This document shows positions 42,515 to 51,561 of a DNA stretch of 64,000 bases, piece by piece (position 1 is the stretch's first letter; every line of letters starts with the position of its first letter). The stretch is from Brevundimonas vesicularis (GTDB taxonomy: Bacteria; Pseudomonadota; Alphaproteobacteria; Caulobacterales; Caulobacteraceae): assembly GCF_014204545.1 (NCBI RefSeq), contig NZ_JACHLJ010000001.1, positions 1,178,001 through 1,242,000 on the forward strand, given 5' to 3'. Position numbers and translations under genes: made by a program. The notes below the pieces were generated by a model. It saw only the letters and a list, made by a program, of their open reading frames with translations. It had not been told where the DNA came from and did no database searches.

Positions 42515-43177
42515 GTGTTTCGCAAGCGGGACCAGCCCAGGCTGTGGCGCGCGACGTTCGCCGTCGTGGGCTGGACCGCGCTGGCGCTTCAATATCTGCT
42601 GATGATCGCGCCGGCCCAGGGCTGGACCGTGCTGGAACGGACGATCAACTACTTCAGCTTCTTCACCATCCTGACCAATATCCTGGTCGCCTTGGCCTTC
42701 ACCGGGCCGCTGCTGGGCGAAGGATCGCGGCTGGCCCGCTGGTCAGCCAGCGAAGGCGTCAGGGCCGCCGTCTCCATGTATATCGTGGTGGTCGGGGTGG
42801 TGTACCACTTCCTGCTGCATCCCTATTGGAACCCGACCGGCTGGTCGTTGGTGGTCAATCTGGTGCTGCACTACGTCATGCCGGCCGCCTTCGTGCTGGA
42901 CTGGCTGTGGTTCAGCCCCAAGGGCCGGCTGCGCTGGATCGATCCGGCGAAATGGCTGGCGTTTCCGCTCGTCTACGGCGGCTGGACCCTGGCACATGGG
43001 CTGGCGACACGCTGGTGGCCCTATGGGTTCGTCAATGTGGATCAGCTGGGGCTGGTCCGGGTCGTGGTGATCTTCGGCGTGCTGCTGGCGTTTTTCCTGA
43101 TCGTCGGGCTCGGTCTCGTCGGGCTTGACCGGCTGTTTGGTCGCGCGACGCGTGACAGTTCAACATTAGCACTCTAG
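42515..43177 (+). CDS. Pr6Pr family integral membrane protein
   Basis: The 220-residue protein starts with GTG after AAGGGAGG, 18 bases after the reductase. It has six hydrophobic helices, with NYFSFFTILTNILVALAF, YHFLLHPYWNPTGW and LHYVMPAAFVLDWLWF matching the Pr6Pr (FAR-17a/AIG1-like) pattern. The function of bacterial members is unknown. A REP-like inverted repeat follows its stop. Confidence 0.85.
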   Translation: MFRKRDQPRLWRATFAVVGWTALALQYLLMIAPAQGWTVLERTINYFSFFTILTNILVALAFTGPLLGEGSRLARWSASEGVRAAVSMYIVVVGVVYHFLLHPYWNPTGWSLVVNLVLHYVMPAAFVLDWLWFSPKGRLRWIDPAKWLAFPLVYGGWTLAHGLATRWWPYGFVNVDQLGLVRVVVIFGVLLAFFLIVGLGLVGLDRLFGRATRDSSTLAL

Positions 43178-43189
43178 GCATCCCGAGAA

Positions 43190-43320
43190 CCGCTCATCCC
43201 CGCGAAAGCGGGGACCCAGTTCTTTCGCTTGGCGGGGTGTCGGAGGATCGAGGGCAGCGCCGTCCCGCCGACATCTCAACGCCCACAGCGCTGGGTCCCC
43301 GCCTTCGCGGGGATGAGCGG
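43190..43320. repeat. long inverted repeat with 30-base arms
   Basis: Arms 43190-43219 and 43291-43320 are reverse complements with one mismatch. Each arm contains its own CCCCGC/GCGGGG hairpin. The 71-base centre is GC-rich. The element fills the gap between the Pr6Pr gene and ubiD. It resembles the dispersed intergenic palindromes of Caulobacterales and may also terminate or stabilise transcripts. Confidence 0.9.
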
Positions 43321-43342
43321 AAGATTTAAGAGCGGAAGCCTC

Positions 43343-44872
43343 ATGGCCTACAAATCCTTGCGTGACTTCATCGACCAGCTGGAAGCCAAGGGCGAGTTGG
43401 TGCGGGTGTCCGAACCCGTCTCCACCGTGCTGGAGATGACCGAGATCCAGACGCGGTTGCTCAGGAACGGCGGACCCGCGGTGCTATTCGAAAAGCCGGT
43501 GATGCCCGACGGCACGATCAGCCCCATCCCCTGCCTGGCCAATCTGTTCGGCACGGTGAAGCGGGTCGCCATGGGGGTGACGCTGGAGGGCAAGAACCGG
43601 ACGACGGCGGGCGAACTGCGCGAAGTTGGGGAACTGCTGGCCTTCCTGCGCAATCCGACGCCGCCACGCGGCCTGAGCGACGCGATGGAGATGCTGCCCC
43701 TGGCCCAGACCGTCATGTCGATGCGGCCCAAGACGGTGAAGAAGGCGCCGGTGCAGGAGGTGGTGCTGAAGGGCGACCAGATCGACCTGACGGCCCTGCC
43801 CGTCCAGTCCTGCTGGCCCGGCGAGCCGGCCCCCCTGATCACCTGGGGCCTGGTCGTGACCAAGGGGCCGAGCGAGGACCGCGAGGACGACTTCAACCTG
43901 GGCATCTATCGGATGCAGGTGCTGGGCAAGGACAAGGCTATCATGCGCTGGCTGGCGCATCGCGGCGGGGCGCAACATTATGCCCGGCACAAGAAGGCCC
44001 GGCCCAAGGAGCCTCTGCCCTGCGCGGTCGTGCTGGGCGCCGATCCGGGCACAATCCTGGCGGCGGTGACGCCGGTGCCGGACACCCTGTCGGAATATCA
44101 GTTCGCCGGCCTGATGCGGGGCGCCAAGGCCGAGCTGGTCCCCTGCAAGACCGTGCCGCTGATGGTTCCGGCCCAGGCCGAGATCGTGCTGGAAGGCCAC
44201 GTCCTGCTGGACGAGTTCGAGGACGAAGGCCCGTACGGCGACCACACCGGCTATTACAATTCGGTCGAAAAGTTCCCGGTGTTTCAGGTCAGCGCCATCA
44301 CCATGCGCCGCGACCCCATCTATTTGACTACCTTCACCGGCCGGCCGCCGGACGAGCCGAGCGTGTTGGGCGAGGCGCTCAACGAGGTCTTCATTCCCCT
44401 GTTGCGCCAGCAGTTCCCGGAGATCACGGACTTCTGGCTGCCGCCTGAGGGCTGCAGCTACCGGATCGCGGTGGTGTCGATGAAGAAGGCCTATCCGGGC
44501 CACGCCAAGCGGGTGATGCTGGGCGTCTGGAGCTATCTGCGCCAGTTCATGTACACCAAATGGGTCATCGTTGTGGACGACGACATCGACGCCCGCGATT
44601 GGAAGGACGTCATGTGGGCCATCTCCACCAAGATGGACCCGGCGCGCGACATCACCGTGATCGAGTCGACGCCCATCGACTATCTCGACTTCGCCAGCCC
44701 CGAGAGCGGCCTGGGCTCCAAGATCGGGCTGGACGCCACCGACAAATGGCCGCCCGAGACCAAGCGCGAATGGGGCGAGGAGATTCGCATGGACGCGGCG
44801 GTCGTCGAACGGGTCAACGACCTGTGGGGCCGTCTCGGCCTGCCGGGTGACGGAACGCCGATCTGGAAATAA
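43343..44872 (+). CDS. ubiD: UbiD-family 4-hydroxy-3-polyprenylbenzoate decarboxylase
   Basis: UbiD removes the carboxyl group of the ubiquinone precursor using prenylated FMN made by UbiX. The 509-residue protein has the catalytic Glu region ([16 protein letters not shown]), the cofactor and metal part [20 protein letters not shown], and a C-terminal hexamerisation part. The length matches E. coli UbiD (about 497). The ATG at 43343 is the family start, and the frame open upstream runs through the inverted repeat and is not coding. ubiX is not in the window. Confidence 0.95.
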   Translation: MAYKSLRDFIDQLEAKGELVRVSEPVSTVLEMTEIQTRLLRNGGPAVLFEKPVMPDGTISPIPCLANLFGTVKRVAMGVTLEGKNRTTAGELREVGELLAFLRNPTPPRGLSDAMEMLPLAQTVMSMRPKTVKKAPVQEVVLKGDQIDLTALPVQSCWPGEPAPLITWGLVVTKGPSEDREDDFNLGIYRMQVLGKDKAIMRWLAHRGGAQHYARHKKARPKEPLPCAVVLGADPGTILAAVTPVPDTLSEYQFAGLMRGAKAELVPCKTVPLMVPAQAEIVLEGHVLLDEFEDEGPYGDHTGYYNSVEKFPVFQVSAITMRRDPIYLTTFTGRPPDEPSVLGEALNEVFIPLLRQQFPEITDFWLPPEGCSYRIAVVSMKKAYPGHAKRVMLGVWSYLRQFMYTKWVIVVDDDIDARDWKDVMWAISTKMDPARDITVIESTPIDYLDFASPESGLGSKIGLDATDKWPPETKREWGEEIRMDAAVVERVNDLWGRLGLPGDGTPIWK

Positions 44873-44901
44873 GCTTGGCCTTTGGTCACGCCGGGGGCGA
44901 T

Positions 44902-45534
44902 GTGAGCGCATTCGAGTTCTTCTTCAGCTTTTACGGCCTGCTGCTGGGGCTGTCCGTGGCCGAACTGGTCGGCGGGTTCGCGCGGGTGCTGCATGAGAAG
45001 CAGCGGATTCGGTTCGGCTGGCTGACGCCGATGCTGGCCCTGTTCGTGGCCATCGACATTGCGACCTTCTGGAACCAGGCCTGGGTCATCTTCCGCGGCG
45101 CGCCGTTCAACACCTTCGTGCTGCTGGTCTCACTGGCCATTGCGGCGACCTTCTACGTCGCCGCCAGCGTAACCTTCCCACGTGTTTCGGCCGAAGGCGG
45201 CGACCAAAAGATCGATCTGGACGCGCACTTCTGGTCGCATCGGCGACTGGTGTTCGGCTGCATCCTGGCGGCCAATCTGATCGTGGCGGTGATCGTGATC
45301 ATCCTGGCCCAGCTCAATCCCGGCTTCGCCAAGATCGCCCACTCGGTGCGGTTGTGGGTGGGGGTGGCCATCTTCGTGATCGGCACGGCGACGGCGGCGT
45401 TTGCGCCATGGCGCCGGATAGCGGTCGGCGCCCTGATCGTCGTGCTGCTGTACAGTCTTTGGCAGACGGGGAACTCGGCGGCCCTGCTGCTCAAGGCCGG
45501 CGGTTGGGCGCCGGTCCTGGGCGGGGGCGGTTGA
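44902..45534 (+). CDS. integral membrane protein of unknown function
   Basis: With the GTG at 44902 (after GGGGGCGA) the protein has 210 residues. It shows five or six helices: FFFSFYGLLLGLSVAELVGGF, WLTPMLALFVAIDIATFW, FVLLVSLAIAATFYVAASV, LVFGCILAANLIVAVIVII, LWVGVAIFVIGTATAAF and ALIVVLLYSLW. A TTG at 44875 is the alternative start. The motif FEFFFSFYGLLLGLSVAE recurs in unnamed alphaproteobacterial membrane proteins. No function is known to me. Confidence 0.75.
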   Translation: MSAFEFFFSFYGLLLGLSVAELVGGFARVLHEKQRIRFGWLTPMLALFVAIDIATFWNQAWVIFRGAPFNTFVLLVSLAIAATFYVAASVTFPRVSAEGGDQKIDLDAHFWSHRRLVFGCILAANLIVAVIVIILAQLNPGFAKIAHSVRLWVGVAIFVIGTATAAFAPWRRIAVGALIVVLLYSLWQTGNSAALLLKAGGWAPVLGGGG

Positions 45535-45572
45535 AACCTTGTCAGGGCCGCGCAATCGGCTCACGAAAGGCC

Positions 45573-47405
45573 ATGCAGTCCCCTCTTCTGGTTTCGGCGC
45601 TGGTCGCCGCCCTTGCCTGTAGCGTGAGCCCCGCCATGTCCCAGACGCTTCCCAACACCGCCCCGTGGGATCAGGCCTTCCTGCCGCCCGCCCCCGCTTG
45701 GGACGGCGCGTCCAAGGCCTTGCTGCGCGATGCGAGCGATCCGTGGGTCACCGCGTTCGAGGCCGATCCGGGCCATGACTTCAGCCCCAACTATGCCGAC
45801 ACCCGCGCCTGGTTCGATCGTCTGGACACCGCCAGCGATCGGATCCGCATCGAGCAGTTCGGCGTCTCGCCCGAGGGCCGGCCTATCTATGCGGTGATGG
45901 CGTCCAAGGACGGGGCGGCCTTCGATCCCGCAAAGCCGGTGCTGATGATCCAGGCCGGCATCCACCCCGGCGAGATCGACGGCAAGGACGCGGGCATGAT
46001 GCTGCTGCGCGACATCGCCTTCTATGGAAAGGACGCCCTGCTGGACCGGGTCAACCTGATCCTGATCCCGATCCTGAGCGTGGACGGCCACGAGCGTTCT
46101 GGCCCCTATTCCCGCCCCAACCAGCGCGGCCCGCGCATCCAGGGCTGGCGCAATACGGCGACCAACCAGAACCTGAACCGCGATTATCTGAAGCTGGATC
46201 AGCCCGAGATGCGGGCCGTGCGCGGCCTCATCCTGAAATACCGGCCGGACCTTTACGTGGACGTCCACGTCACCGACGGCATGGATTACCAGTACGATGT
46301 CACCTACGGCTTCAACGGCGAGGACGGGACCTTCAGCCGGTCGCCGAACGGCTCGGCTTGGCTGGATTCGGTCTTCAAGCCGGCGATGAACGCCGCGCTG
46401 GAACGCGAGGGCCACATCCCCGGCGAACTGGTCTTCGGTATCGACGACGACGAACCCAAGAAGGGCCTGTCGGACGGCGGCCTGGGCGAGCGGTTCTCCA
46501 ACGGCTGGGGCGCGGCGGCCCATGTGCCGACCATCCTGATCGAGAACCACAGCCTGAAACCGCACGAGCAGCGGGTGCTGGGCACCTATGTCTTCATCGA
46601 GGAGGCGATGCGTCTGCTGGCCGATCAGGGCGCGGGTCTTCGCGCCGCGACGGATCAGGACAAGGCCCTGCGTCCGGCGCAGATCCCCGCCAACTTCGAG
46701 GCCGACGAGACGGCGTCGTCCACCCGGCCCTTCAAGGGCATGCTGTATGAGATGTACGACAGCGCCGCCTCGGGCCGGAAGGAGATCCGCTGGCTGGGCC
46801 GCCCCGATCCTGACCTGTGGCAGATGCCCTTCTATGGCTCCAAGCCGACCCTGACCCTGACGCGGCCTACGGCCTACTGGGTGCCGGGCTATCGCACCGA
46901 CATCATCGAGCGTCTGAAGACGCACGGGATCGAAATGGAGACCGTCGAGGCTGCGCGCACCGTGAACCTGTCGATGCTGCGCCTGGTCGAACCCAAGCTG
47001 GCGACCCGCGCCAACGAAGGTCACGTTCAGGCTTCGGTGAAGAAGGTCGAGGTCGAGAAGCGCGACTGGACGTATCCGACCGGCTCGGTGCGGGTGCCGA
47101 CGGATCAGCCGCTGGGCGACATCGTCGTGCTGCTGCTGGAGCCGCAATCCAGCGAGAGCTTCTTCGCCTGGGGCATGTTCCCCGAGGTGATGAGCCGCGT
47201 CGAATATATCGAGGCCTACGCCATCGCGCCATTGGCGGACAAGATGATGGCGGCGGACCCTGCATTGAAGGCCGAGTTCGAGGCCAAGGTGGCGGCCGAC
47301 GCCACGTTCGCCGCCGATCCGCAGGCGCGTCTGGCCTGGTTCTATGAACGCACGCCCTTCTATGACGACCACTATCTGCTCTACCCTGTCGGGCGTGAGG
47401 ACTGA
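45573..47405 (+). CDS. M14-family zinc carboxypeptidase-like peptidase, exported
   Basis: The 610-residue protein has a signal peptide (MQSPLLVSALVAALACSVSPAMS) and an M14 domain with zinc ligands H131 and E134 (GIHPGEIDGKD) and H232 (VDVHVTDG). NQNLNRDYLKLDQPEMRA supplies substrate-binding residues. After the catalytic part a C-terminal region of about 230 residues (from about 380) is probably a separate beta-rich domain. It should cleave peptides in the periplasm. The frame open upstream is rejected since it lacks a leader. Confidence 0.92.
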   Translation: MQSPLLVSALVAALACSVSPAMSQTLPNTAPWDQAFLPPAPAWDGASKALLRDASDPWVTAFEADPGHDFSPNYADTRAWFDRLDTASDRIRIEQFGVSPEGRPIYAVMASKDGAAFDPAKPVLMIQAGIHPGEIDGKDAGMMLLRDIAFYGKDALLDRVNLILIPILSVDGHERSGPYSRPNQRGPRIQGWRNTATNQNLNRDYLKLDQPEMRAVRGLILKYRPDLYVDVHVTDGMDYQYDVTYGFNGEDGTFSRSPNGSAWLDSVFKPAMNAALEREGHIPGELVFGIDDDEPKKGLSDGGLGERFSNGWGAAAHVPTILIENHSLKPHEQRVLGTYVFIEEAMRLLADQGAGLRAATDQDKALRPAQIPANFEADETASSTRPFKGMLYEMYDSAASGRKEIRWLGRPDPDLWQMPFYGSKPTLTLTRPTAYWVPGYRTDIIERLKTHGIEMETVEAARTVNLSMLRLVEPKLATRANEGHVQASVKKVEVEKRDWTYPTGSVRVPTDQPLGDIVVLLLEPQSSESFFAWGMFPEVMSRVEYIEAYAIAPLADKMMAADPALKAEFEAKVAADATFAADPQARLAWFYERTPFYDDHYLLYPVGRED

Positions 47406-47408
47406 TCG

Positions 47409-47816
47409 ATGACCACGCCGCTGATGTACGCTGTCCAGGCCGCCGCCCTGTGGAGCGGCCTGCTGATCCTGATGATGCTGGTGCTGTCGGGCATCGTGGT
47501 CAGCGGACGACGCAAGCATATGGTGTCGTTCGGGGACGGCGGGAACGCGGACCTGATGGCCGCCAGCCGGGCCTTCGGCAATCTGGTGGAATATGCAACG
47601 CCGGGCATGATCGCCATGCTGCTGCTGGCCGCCATGGGGGCGCCGGCCTGGATGGTCCACGGCGTCGGCGCGACCTTGCTGGCCGGGCGTGTGATCCATG
47701 CCCTAGGTCTGTTGTTCCAGACCGGGCCATCGTTGGGGCGGGTGATCGGCATGTTGCTGACCTGGGTGGCGCTGTTGAGCGCCGCCGTGGGCCTGATCGC
47801 CTTCGCCGTCGTCTGA
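47409..47816 (+). CDS. MAPEG family membrane protein
   Basis: The 135-residue protein has four helices and the MAPEG pattern: LMMLVLSGIVVSGRRKH, RAFGNLVEYATPGMIAMLLLAAMGAPAW and AGRVIHALGL, the last two covering the glutathione-binding Arg/Asn/Glu region (GNLVEY). Bacterial members may act as glutathione transferases or peroxidases in the inner membrane. It follows the peptidase gene by 3 bases, so they are likely co-transcribed. Confidence 0.9.
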   Translation: MTTPLMYAVQAAALWSGLLILMMLVLSGIVVSGRRKHMVSFGDGGNADLMAASRAFGNLVEYATPGMIAMLLLAAMGAPAWMVHGVGATLLAGRVIHALGLLFQTGPSLGRVIGMLLTWVALLSAAVGLIAFAVV

Positions 47817-47855
47817 CGCGGTTGCGGTGCAGCGGGGCGTCCGCCATATCGGGGC

Positions 47856-49211
47856 ATGACTGAAACCCTGGCTGCGCCCGTTTCCACCGATCTTCTCAAC
47901 GACATCGTCAAGGCCGCGCTGAAGGCCGGCGCCGACGCCGCAGAGGCGGTCAGCGCCGATCGACGATCCCTGTCGGTCGGGGTGCGCAACGGCAAGCTGG
48001 AAGATGTCGAACGCGAGGAATCGCGCGACCTGGGCCTGCGCGTGTTCGTGGGCCAACGGCAGGCGTCGGTCTCGGCCTCGGACCTATCGCCGGCGACCCA
48101 GCAGCGCTTGGTCGAGCGGGCCGTGGCCATGGCGCGGCTGGCGCCGGAAGATCCCCACGCGGGTTTCGCTTCCGAAGATCGACTGGCGCGGGGGCCGTTC
48201 ATCGATCTTGACCTGTTCGATCCGAGCGAACGCACCGCCCAAACTCTGGAACAGGTCTCGGCCGAGGCCGAGGCGGCGGCCCTGGCGGTCCCCGGCGTGG
48301 CGCGGTCGGAAGGCGGACATGCCGGCTGGTCGTCCACCCGCTGGCGGCTTGTGACCTCTCACGGTTTCGACGGCGCCTATGAAGGGTCGGCCTTCTCGCT
48401 GGGCGTCGGCGTCATCGCCGAAAAGGACGGCGCGATGGAGCGCGGCGGCGAGAGCCGTTCGACCCGCCACCTGTCCGACCTGCCGGGCGCCGACCTGATC
48501 GGCCGCACCGCCGGCGAGCGCGCCGTGGCGCGCGTGGGGCCGCGCAAGATCGCCTCCACCACTGCCCCGGTGATCTTCGACAATCGGATGGCGGGCCAGA
48601 TCGTGTCGCCGGCCATCGGCGCCATTTCCGGCCCGTCGATCGCGCGCGGCACCTCCTTCCTGAAGGACCGCATGGGCCAGCGCGTGTTCGCTGAGGGCGT
48701 CACACTGATCGACGATCCGTTCCGCCCGCGCGGCATGGGATCGACCCCGTTCGACGACGAAGGCGTGGCGGTCCAGAAGCGCGCCCTGTTCGACGACGGC
48801 GTCCTGACCACCTGGTTGCTGAACAGCGCCTCAGCCCGACAACTGGGTCTGGAAACCACCGGCCATGCTTCGCGGGGTCTGGCCGGGCCATCCGGCGTCT
48901 CGACCCACAATCTGCATATGGAACCAGGCGAGCGGGATCTGGCGGGGCTGATGGCCGACGCCGGGACCGGCCTTCTGGTGACGTCGATGTTCGGCCCGTC
49001 GCTGAACGGCAACACCGGCGACTGGTCCGCCGGGGTGTCGGGCTTCTGGTTCGAGAACGGCGTCATCGCCTATCCGGTCAGCGAGGTCACGGTCGCGGGC
49101 AAGCTGACCGACCTTTACCTGCGCATCGAGCGCGGGTCGGACCTGGAGTTCCGAGGCGGATTCAATGTGCCCAGCCTGATGTTCGATGCGGTGGCCATCG
49201 CAGGCAAATGA
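47856..49211 (+). CDS. pmbA: TldD/PmbA-family protein, PmbA (TldE) type
   Basis: TldD and PmbA/TldE form a heteromeric metalloprotease needed for maturation of some peptides (microcin B17) and CcdA antitoxin turnover in E. coli. The 451-residue protein has VRNGKLEDVEREESRDLGLRV near the start and GTSFLKDRMGQRVF and STHNLHMEPGE later. It lacks the HExxxH zinc motif, which marks the PmbA subunit. The end overlaps the next gene by 4 bases. tldD is not in the window. In many alphaproteobacteria this gene heads the cysQ-waaA-lpxK cluster, as here. Confidence 0.93.
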   Translation: MTETLAAPVSTDLLNDIVKAALKAGADAAEAVSADRRSLSVGVRNGKLEDVEREESRDLGLRVFVGQRQASVSASDLSPATQQRLVERAVAMARLAPEDPHAGFASEDRLARGPFIDLDLFDPSERTAQTLEQVSAEAEAAALAVPGVARSEGGHAGWSSTRWRLVTSHGFDGAYEGSAFSLGVGVIAEKDGAMERGGESRSTRHLSDLPGADLIGRTAGERAVARVGPRKIASTTAPVIFDNRMAGQIVSPAIGAISGPSIARGTSFLKDRMGQRVFAEGVTLIDDPFRPRGMGSTPFDDEGVAVQKRALFDDGVLTTWLLNSASARQLGLETTGHASRGLAGPSGVSTHNLHMEPGERDLAGLMADAGTGLLVTSMFGPSLNGNTGDWSAGVSGFWFENGVIAYPVSEVTVAGKLTDLYLRIERGSDLEFRGGFNVPSLMFDAVAIAGK

Positions 49212-50005
49212 TGGACCTGGACGCCGACCTCGACCTGATCCGCCAGGCGGCCATCGACGCCGGGGCGCTGGCCATCGCCGAGCGCGAGGCGGGCCTGAAG
49301 ATCGAGTCCAAGGTCGGCGGTTCGCCCGTCACCAGCGGCGACCTGAAGGTCGACGCCATGCTGAGGGACCGGCTGCTGTCGGCGCGGCCCGACTATGGCT
49401 GGCTGTCGGAGGAGACGGCGGACACGGCCGAGCGCCTGTCGAAACGACGCATCTTCGTGGTCGATCCCATCGACGGCACCGTCGCCTACATGAAGCGGAC
49501 GCCGTGGTGGTGCGTGCCCATCGCCGTGGTCGAGGACGGCGAGGTCGTCGCCGCCGTCATCCATGCGCCCGAGGTGGACGAGACCTATGTGGCGACGCGC
49601 GGCGGCGGGGCGCGACGTAACGGCAAACCCATCCACGCCTCGGATGTCGATACGCTGGAGGACGCCTCGATCCTGGGCGATGCGCGACTGATCGAAGCGC
49701 CCTATTTCGACGAAGAACCCTGGCCGTCGATGCGGTTCGAGAAACGCAACGCCCTGGCCTATCGGATGGCGCTGGTCGCCGCCGGCGCCTTTGACGCCGC
49801 CCTGGCCCTGACGCCGAAATGGGACTGGGACGTCGCTGCGGGCTGGCTGATCGCGACCGAAGCCGGCGCCAGGGTCAGCGATCACCACGGGCGGCCGTGG
49901 GCCTTCAACCGGCCCGATCCGCGTCAGGCCAGCCTGGTCTGCGCGGCGCCGATCATCCAGCCGATGATCGTGCGGCGCTGTAAAAACGTGCCGCTTTCGA
50001 CCTGA
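49208..50005 (+). CDS. inositol monophosphatase/CysQ-type 3'(2'),5'-bisphosphate nucleotidase
   Basis: The 265-residue Mg-dependent phosphatase has the family's acidic site: E68/E69 (WLSEET), DPIDGT (86-91) and WDWDVAAGWLI near the C-terminus. Place in the cluster pmbA-X-DUF4170-waaA-lpxK and the DPIDGT-VAYMK context favour CysQ, which clears PAP from sulfate assimilation, over inositol phosphatase. Two ATG codons adjoin at the start, which overlaps the pmbA stop. Confidence 0.9.
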   Translation: MMDLDADLDLIRQAAIDAGALAIAEREAGLKIESKVGGSPVTSGDLKVDAMLRDRLLSARPDYGWLSEETADTAERLSKRRIFVVDPIDGTVAYMKRTPWWCVPIAVVEDGEVVAAVIHAPEVDETYVATRGGGARRNGKPIHASDVDTLEDASILGDARLIEAPYFDEEPWPSMRFEKRNALAYRMALVAAGAFDAALALTPKWDWDVAAGWLIATEAGARVSDHHGRPWAFNRPDPRQASLVCAAPIIQPMIVRRCKNVPLST

Positions 50006-50116
50006 GGCGGGGGGCGGAAAAACCCCCGCCAACATTGATCCGAGGGCGTTCTCGGCCTATGCCGCGCGCAAACCTCCCTCCCCCAAAGCCTCCCGGCCCA
50101 GCCTTCAGGATTTCCG

Positions 50117-50362
50117 ATGACCGATCAGAACGCCGTCCCGCCGCAACTTCTGCACATCGTGATCGGCGGCGAGCTTCGTCACCTGGGCGAGCCGACGTTC
50201 CGCGACCTGTCGCAGGTCGAGTTCGTCGGCGCCTTCGGCAGCTATGACGAAGCCAAGAAGGCCTGGAAGGCGCGCGCTCAGGCGACCGTGGACAACGCCC
50301 ACATGCGCTATTTCATCCTGCACGCCCACAAGCTGATCGATCCACGCGGCGACGCGGCCTGA
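50117..50362 (+). CDS. DUF4170 domain protein
   Basis: The 81-residue cytosolic protein matches DUF4170: LLHIVIGGEL, FVGAFGSYDEAKKAWKARAQATVDNAHMRYFILHAHKLIDP. The family is found almost only in alphaproteobacteria beside cysQ and Kdo/lipid A genes, as here, but its role is unknown. It could regulate or assist lipid A assembly. The gap before it (112 bases) has a GC hairpin without a T tract. Confidence 0.88.
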   Translation: MTDQNAVPPQLLHIVIGGELRHLGEPTFRDLSQVEFVGAFGSYDEAKKAWKARAQATVDNAHMRYFILHAHKLIDPRGDAA

Positions 50363-50439
50363 TCTGAGCATCGAGTGCGACATCGAGGGGCCGAACCGGC
50401 TCCTCGATCCGACGTTTTGATCTGTAGGCGAGGACGACG

Positions 50440-50646
50440 ATGAACCTGGAACCGCAACAGATCTTCCAACTGGTCAGCCTGCTGGCCGTGCTGGCGCTTT
50501 TCAGCTTTTCGCTGCGCGGCCACATCAACGACGCCCGCTGGTTCAAACGGTGGGAGGCCGACCGCAAGGCGCGCCGCGACGCCGAACTGGCCGCCGAGGC
50601 GCGGGAAAATGATCCCGACGCGCCAAAGACCGGACCATGGGGCTGA
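50440..50646 (+). CDS. small single-pass membrane protein
   Basis: The 68-residue protein has one N-terminal helix (FQLVSLLAVLALFSFSL) and a charged, probably cytosolic tail rich in Arg, Ala and Glu (FKRWEADRKARRDAELAAEARE). GAGGACGACG precedes the ATG. No family is recognised. It lies between DUF4170 and an inverted repeat. Confidence 0.65.
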   Translation: MNLEPQQIFQLVSLLAVLALFSFSLRGHINDARWFKRWEADRKARRDAELAAEARENDPDAPKTGPWG

Positions 50647-50668
50647 AGTCGCTTCCTCAGTTAGGACC

Positions 50669-50794
50669 GTCATTCCGGGGCTGAGCGCAGCGAAGAACCC
50701 GGAACCCAGGGGGACATCTTCGACGCCTGACCCGGTAGATGCCGCAACCGCATCCCTGGGTTCCGGGTCCATCCTGCGGACGCCCCGGAAGGAC
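50669..50794. repeat. imperfect inverted repeat with about 42-base arms
   Basis: Arms 50669-50711 and 50754-50794 are imperfect reverse complements. Blocks TTCCGGGGC and ACCCGGAACCCAGGG (or their complements) are shared exactly and the part between them diverges. A 42-base centre separates the arms. It sits tail-to-tail between the 68-residue gene and the phosphatase gene and could terminate both. It is of a different family from the repeat at 43190. Confidence 0.8.
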
Positions 50795-50807
50795 GACGGA
50801 AAGCCCC

Positions 50808-51473
50808 CTACTCGCGCCGCAACAGCTTGTCGGTCACCAGCGTGCCCCACCAGCCGGCCTTGAACTCGGCGCGGATGGCCTTGGGGTCGTAGTCGGGACT
50901 GTCGACCCAATCGATGAAGCTGATGCCCTTCGGCTCGATCTCGTTGACATATTTCTCCAGCGTATAGTCCAGCACCCCGGTCAGCCCCTCGCGGGAGTGC
51001 AGATATTTCTTGGACAGCTGTTTCATGGCGACCGAGATCGGCTCGCCCAGGTGGAAATGGCGATAAAAGACCGCCATCATCCCCGCCCGATCCGCGCCGG
51101 ACTTGCAGTGGATCAGCACCGGATACCGGATCGTCTTGAACAGCGCGCGCGCGCGGTGGATGCGCACCGTCTCGGGCGGATCGCGCGAGTCCAGCGGGGC
51201 GTCGATCAGGGTCAGGCCCAGCCGCTCGCAAGCGTCCTTCTCCAGCCAGTAATAGCCCTCGTCGCGTTCACCACGCAGGTTGATGACGGTCTTGACGCCC
51301 CTCGACTTCCAATACGCCAGCTGGCGCGGCGACGGCTGGTTGGTGCGCACCAGATCCGGGCCCAGCCAGTGGGCGTTGGAAAAGGCCACGCGCAGAAACG
51401 CGTGGTCAGCCCAGAAATAGTGCCAATGCGCCCGAAAACGGCCCATCGCGGTCGAGAGGTCGAAGCGCGCCAT
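50808..51473 (-). CDS. dual-specificity/tyrosine phosphatase-like protein
   Basis: The 221-residue protein has the Cys-based phosphatase loop HCKSGADRAG with C123 and R129, and an earlier KTVINLRGE strand with a possible general acid around D91-D98. There is no signal peptide. It lies on the minus strand inside the otherwise plus-strand lipid A cluster. Caulobacter CtpA, a phosphatase of this class needed for normal lipid A, is a possible relative, but I have not aligned them. A role in lipid A or lipid phosphate handling is inferred from location alone. Confidence 0.88.
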   Translation of the reverse strand: MARFDLSTAMGRFRAHWHYFWADHAFLRVAFSNAHWLGPDLVRTNQPSPRQLAYWKSRGVKTVINLRGERDEGYYWLEKDACERLGLTLIDAPLDSRDPPETVRIHRARALFKTIRYPVLIHCKSGADRAGMMAVFYRHFHLGEPISVAMKQLSKKYLHSREGLTGVLDYTLEKYVNEIEPKGISFIDWVDSPDYDPKAIRAEFKAGWWGTLVTDKLLRRE

Positions 51474-51561
51474 GCCCGCCAGATAGCGATCCGGCGCCGC
51501 CGCGTCATCCGATCTCGATCCTGATGCGTTGGAATGTTCGTCGAGACCGGAGAACAGCCCG

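Noticed and set aside
45561..47699. 712-codon minus-strand open frame opposite the M14 peptidase
   Set aside because: The plus strand encodes a leader and an intact zinc site. The antisense frame is a His/Arg/Gly-rich product of GC-biased codons.
50006..50032. GC hairpin after the CysQ-like gene
   Set aside because: The stem is good, but it is not followed by a T tract on either strand, so a terminator call is not supported.
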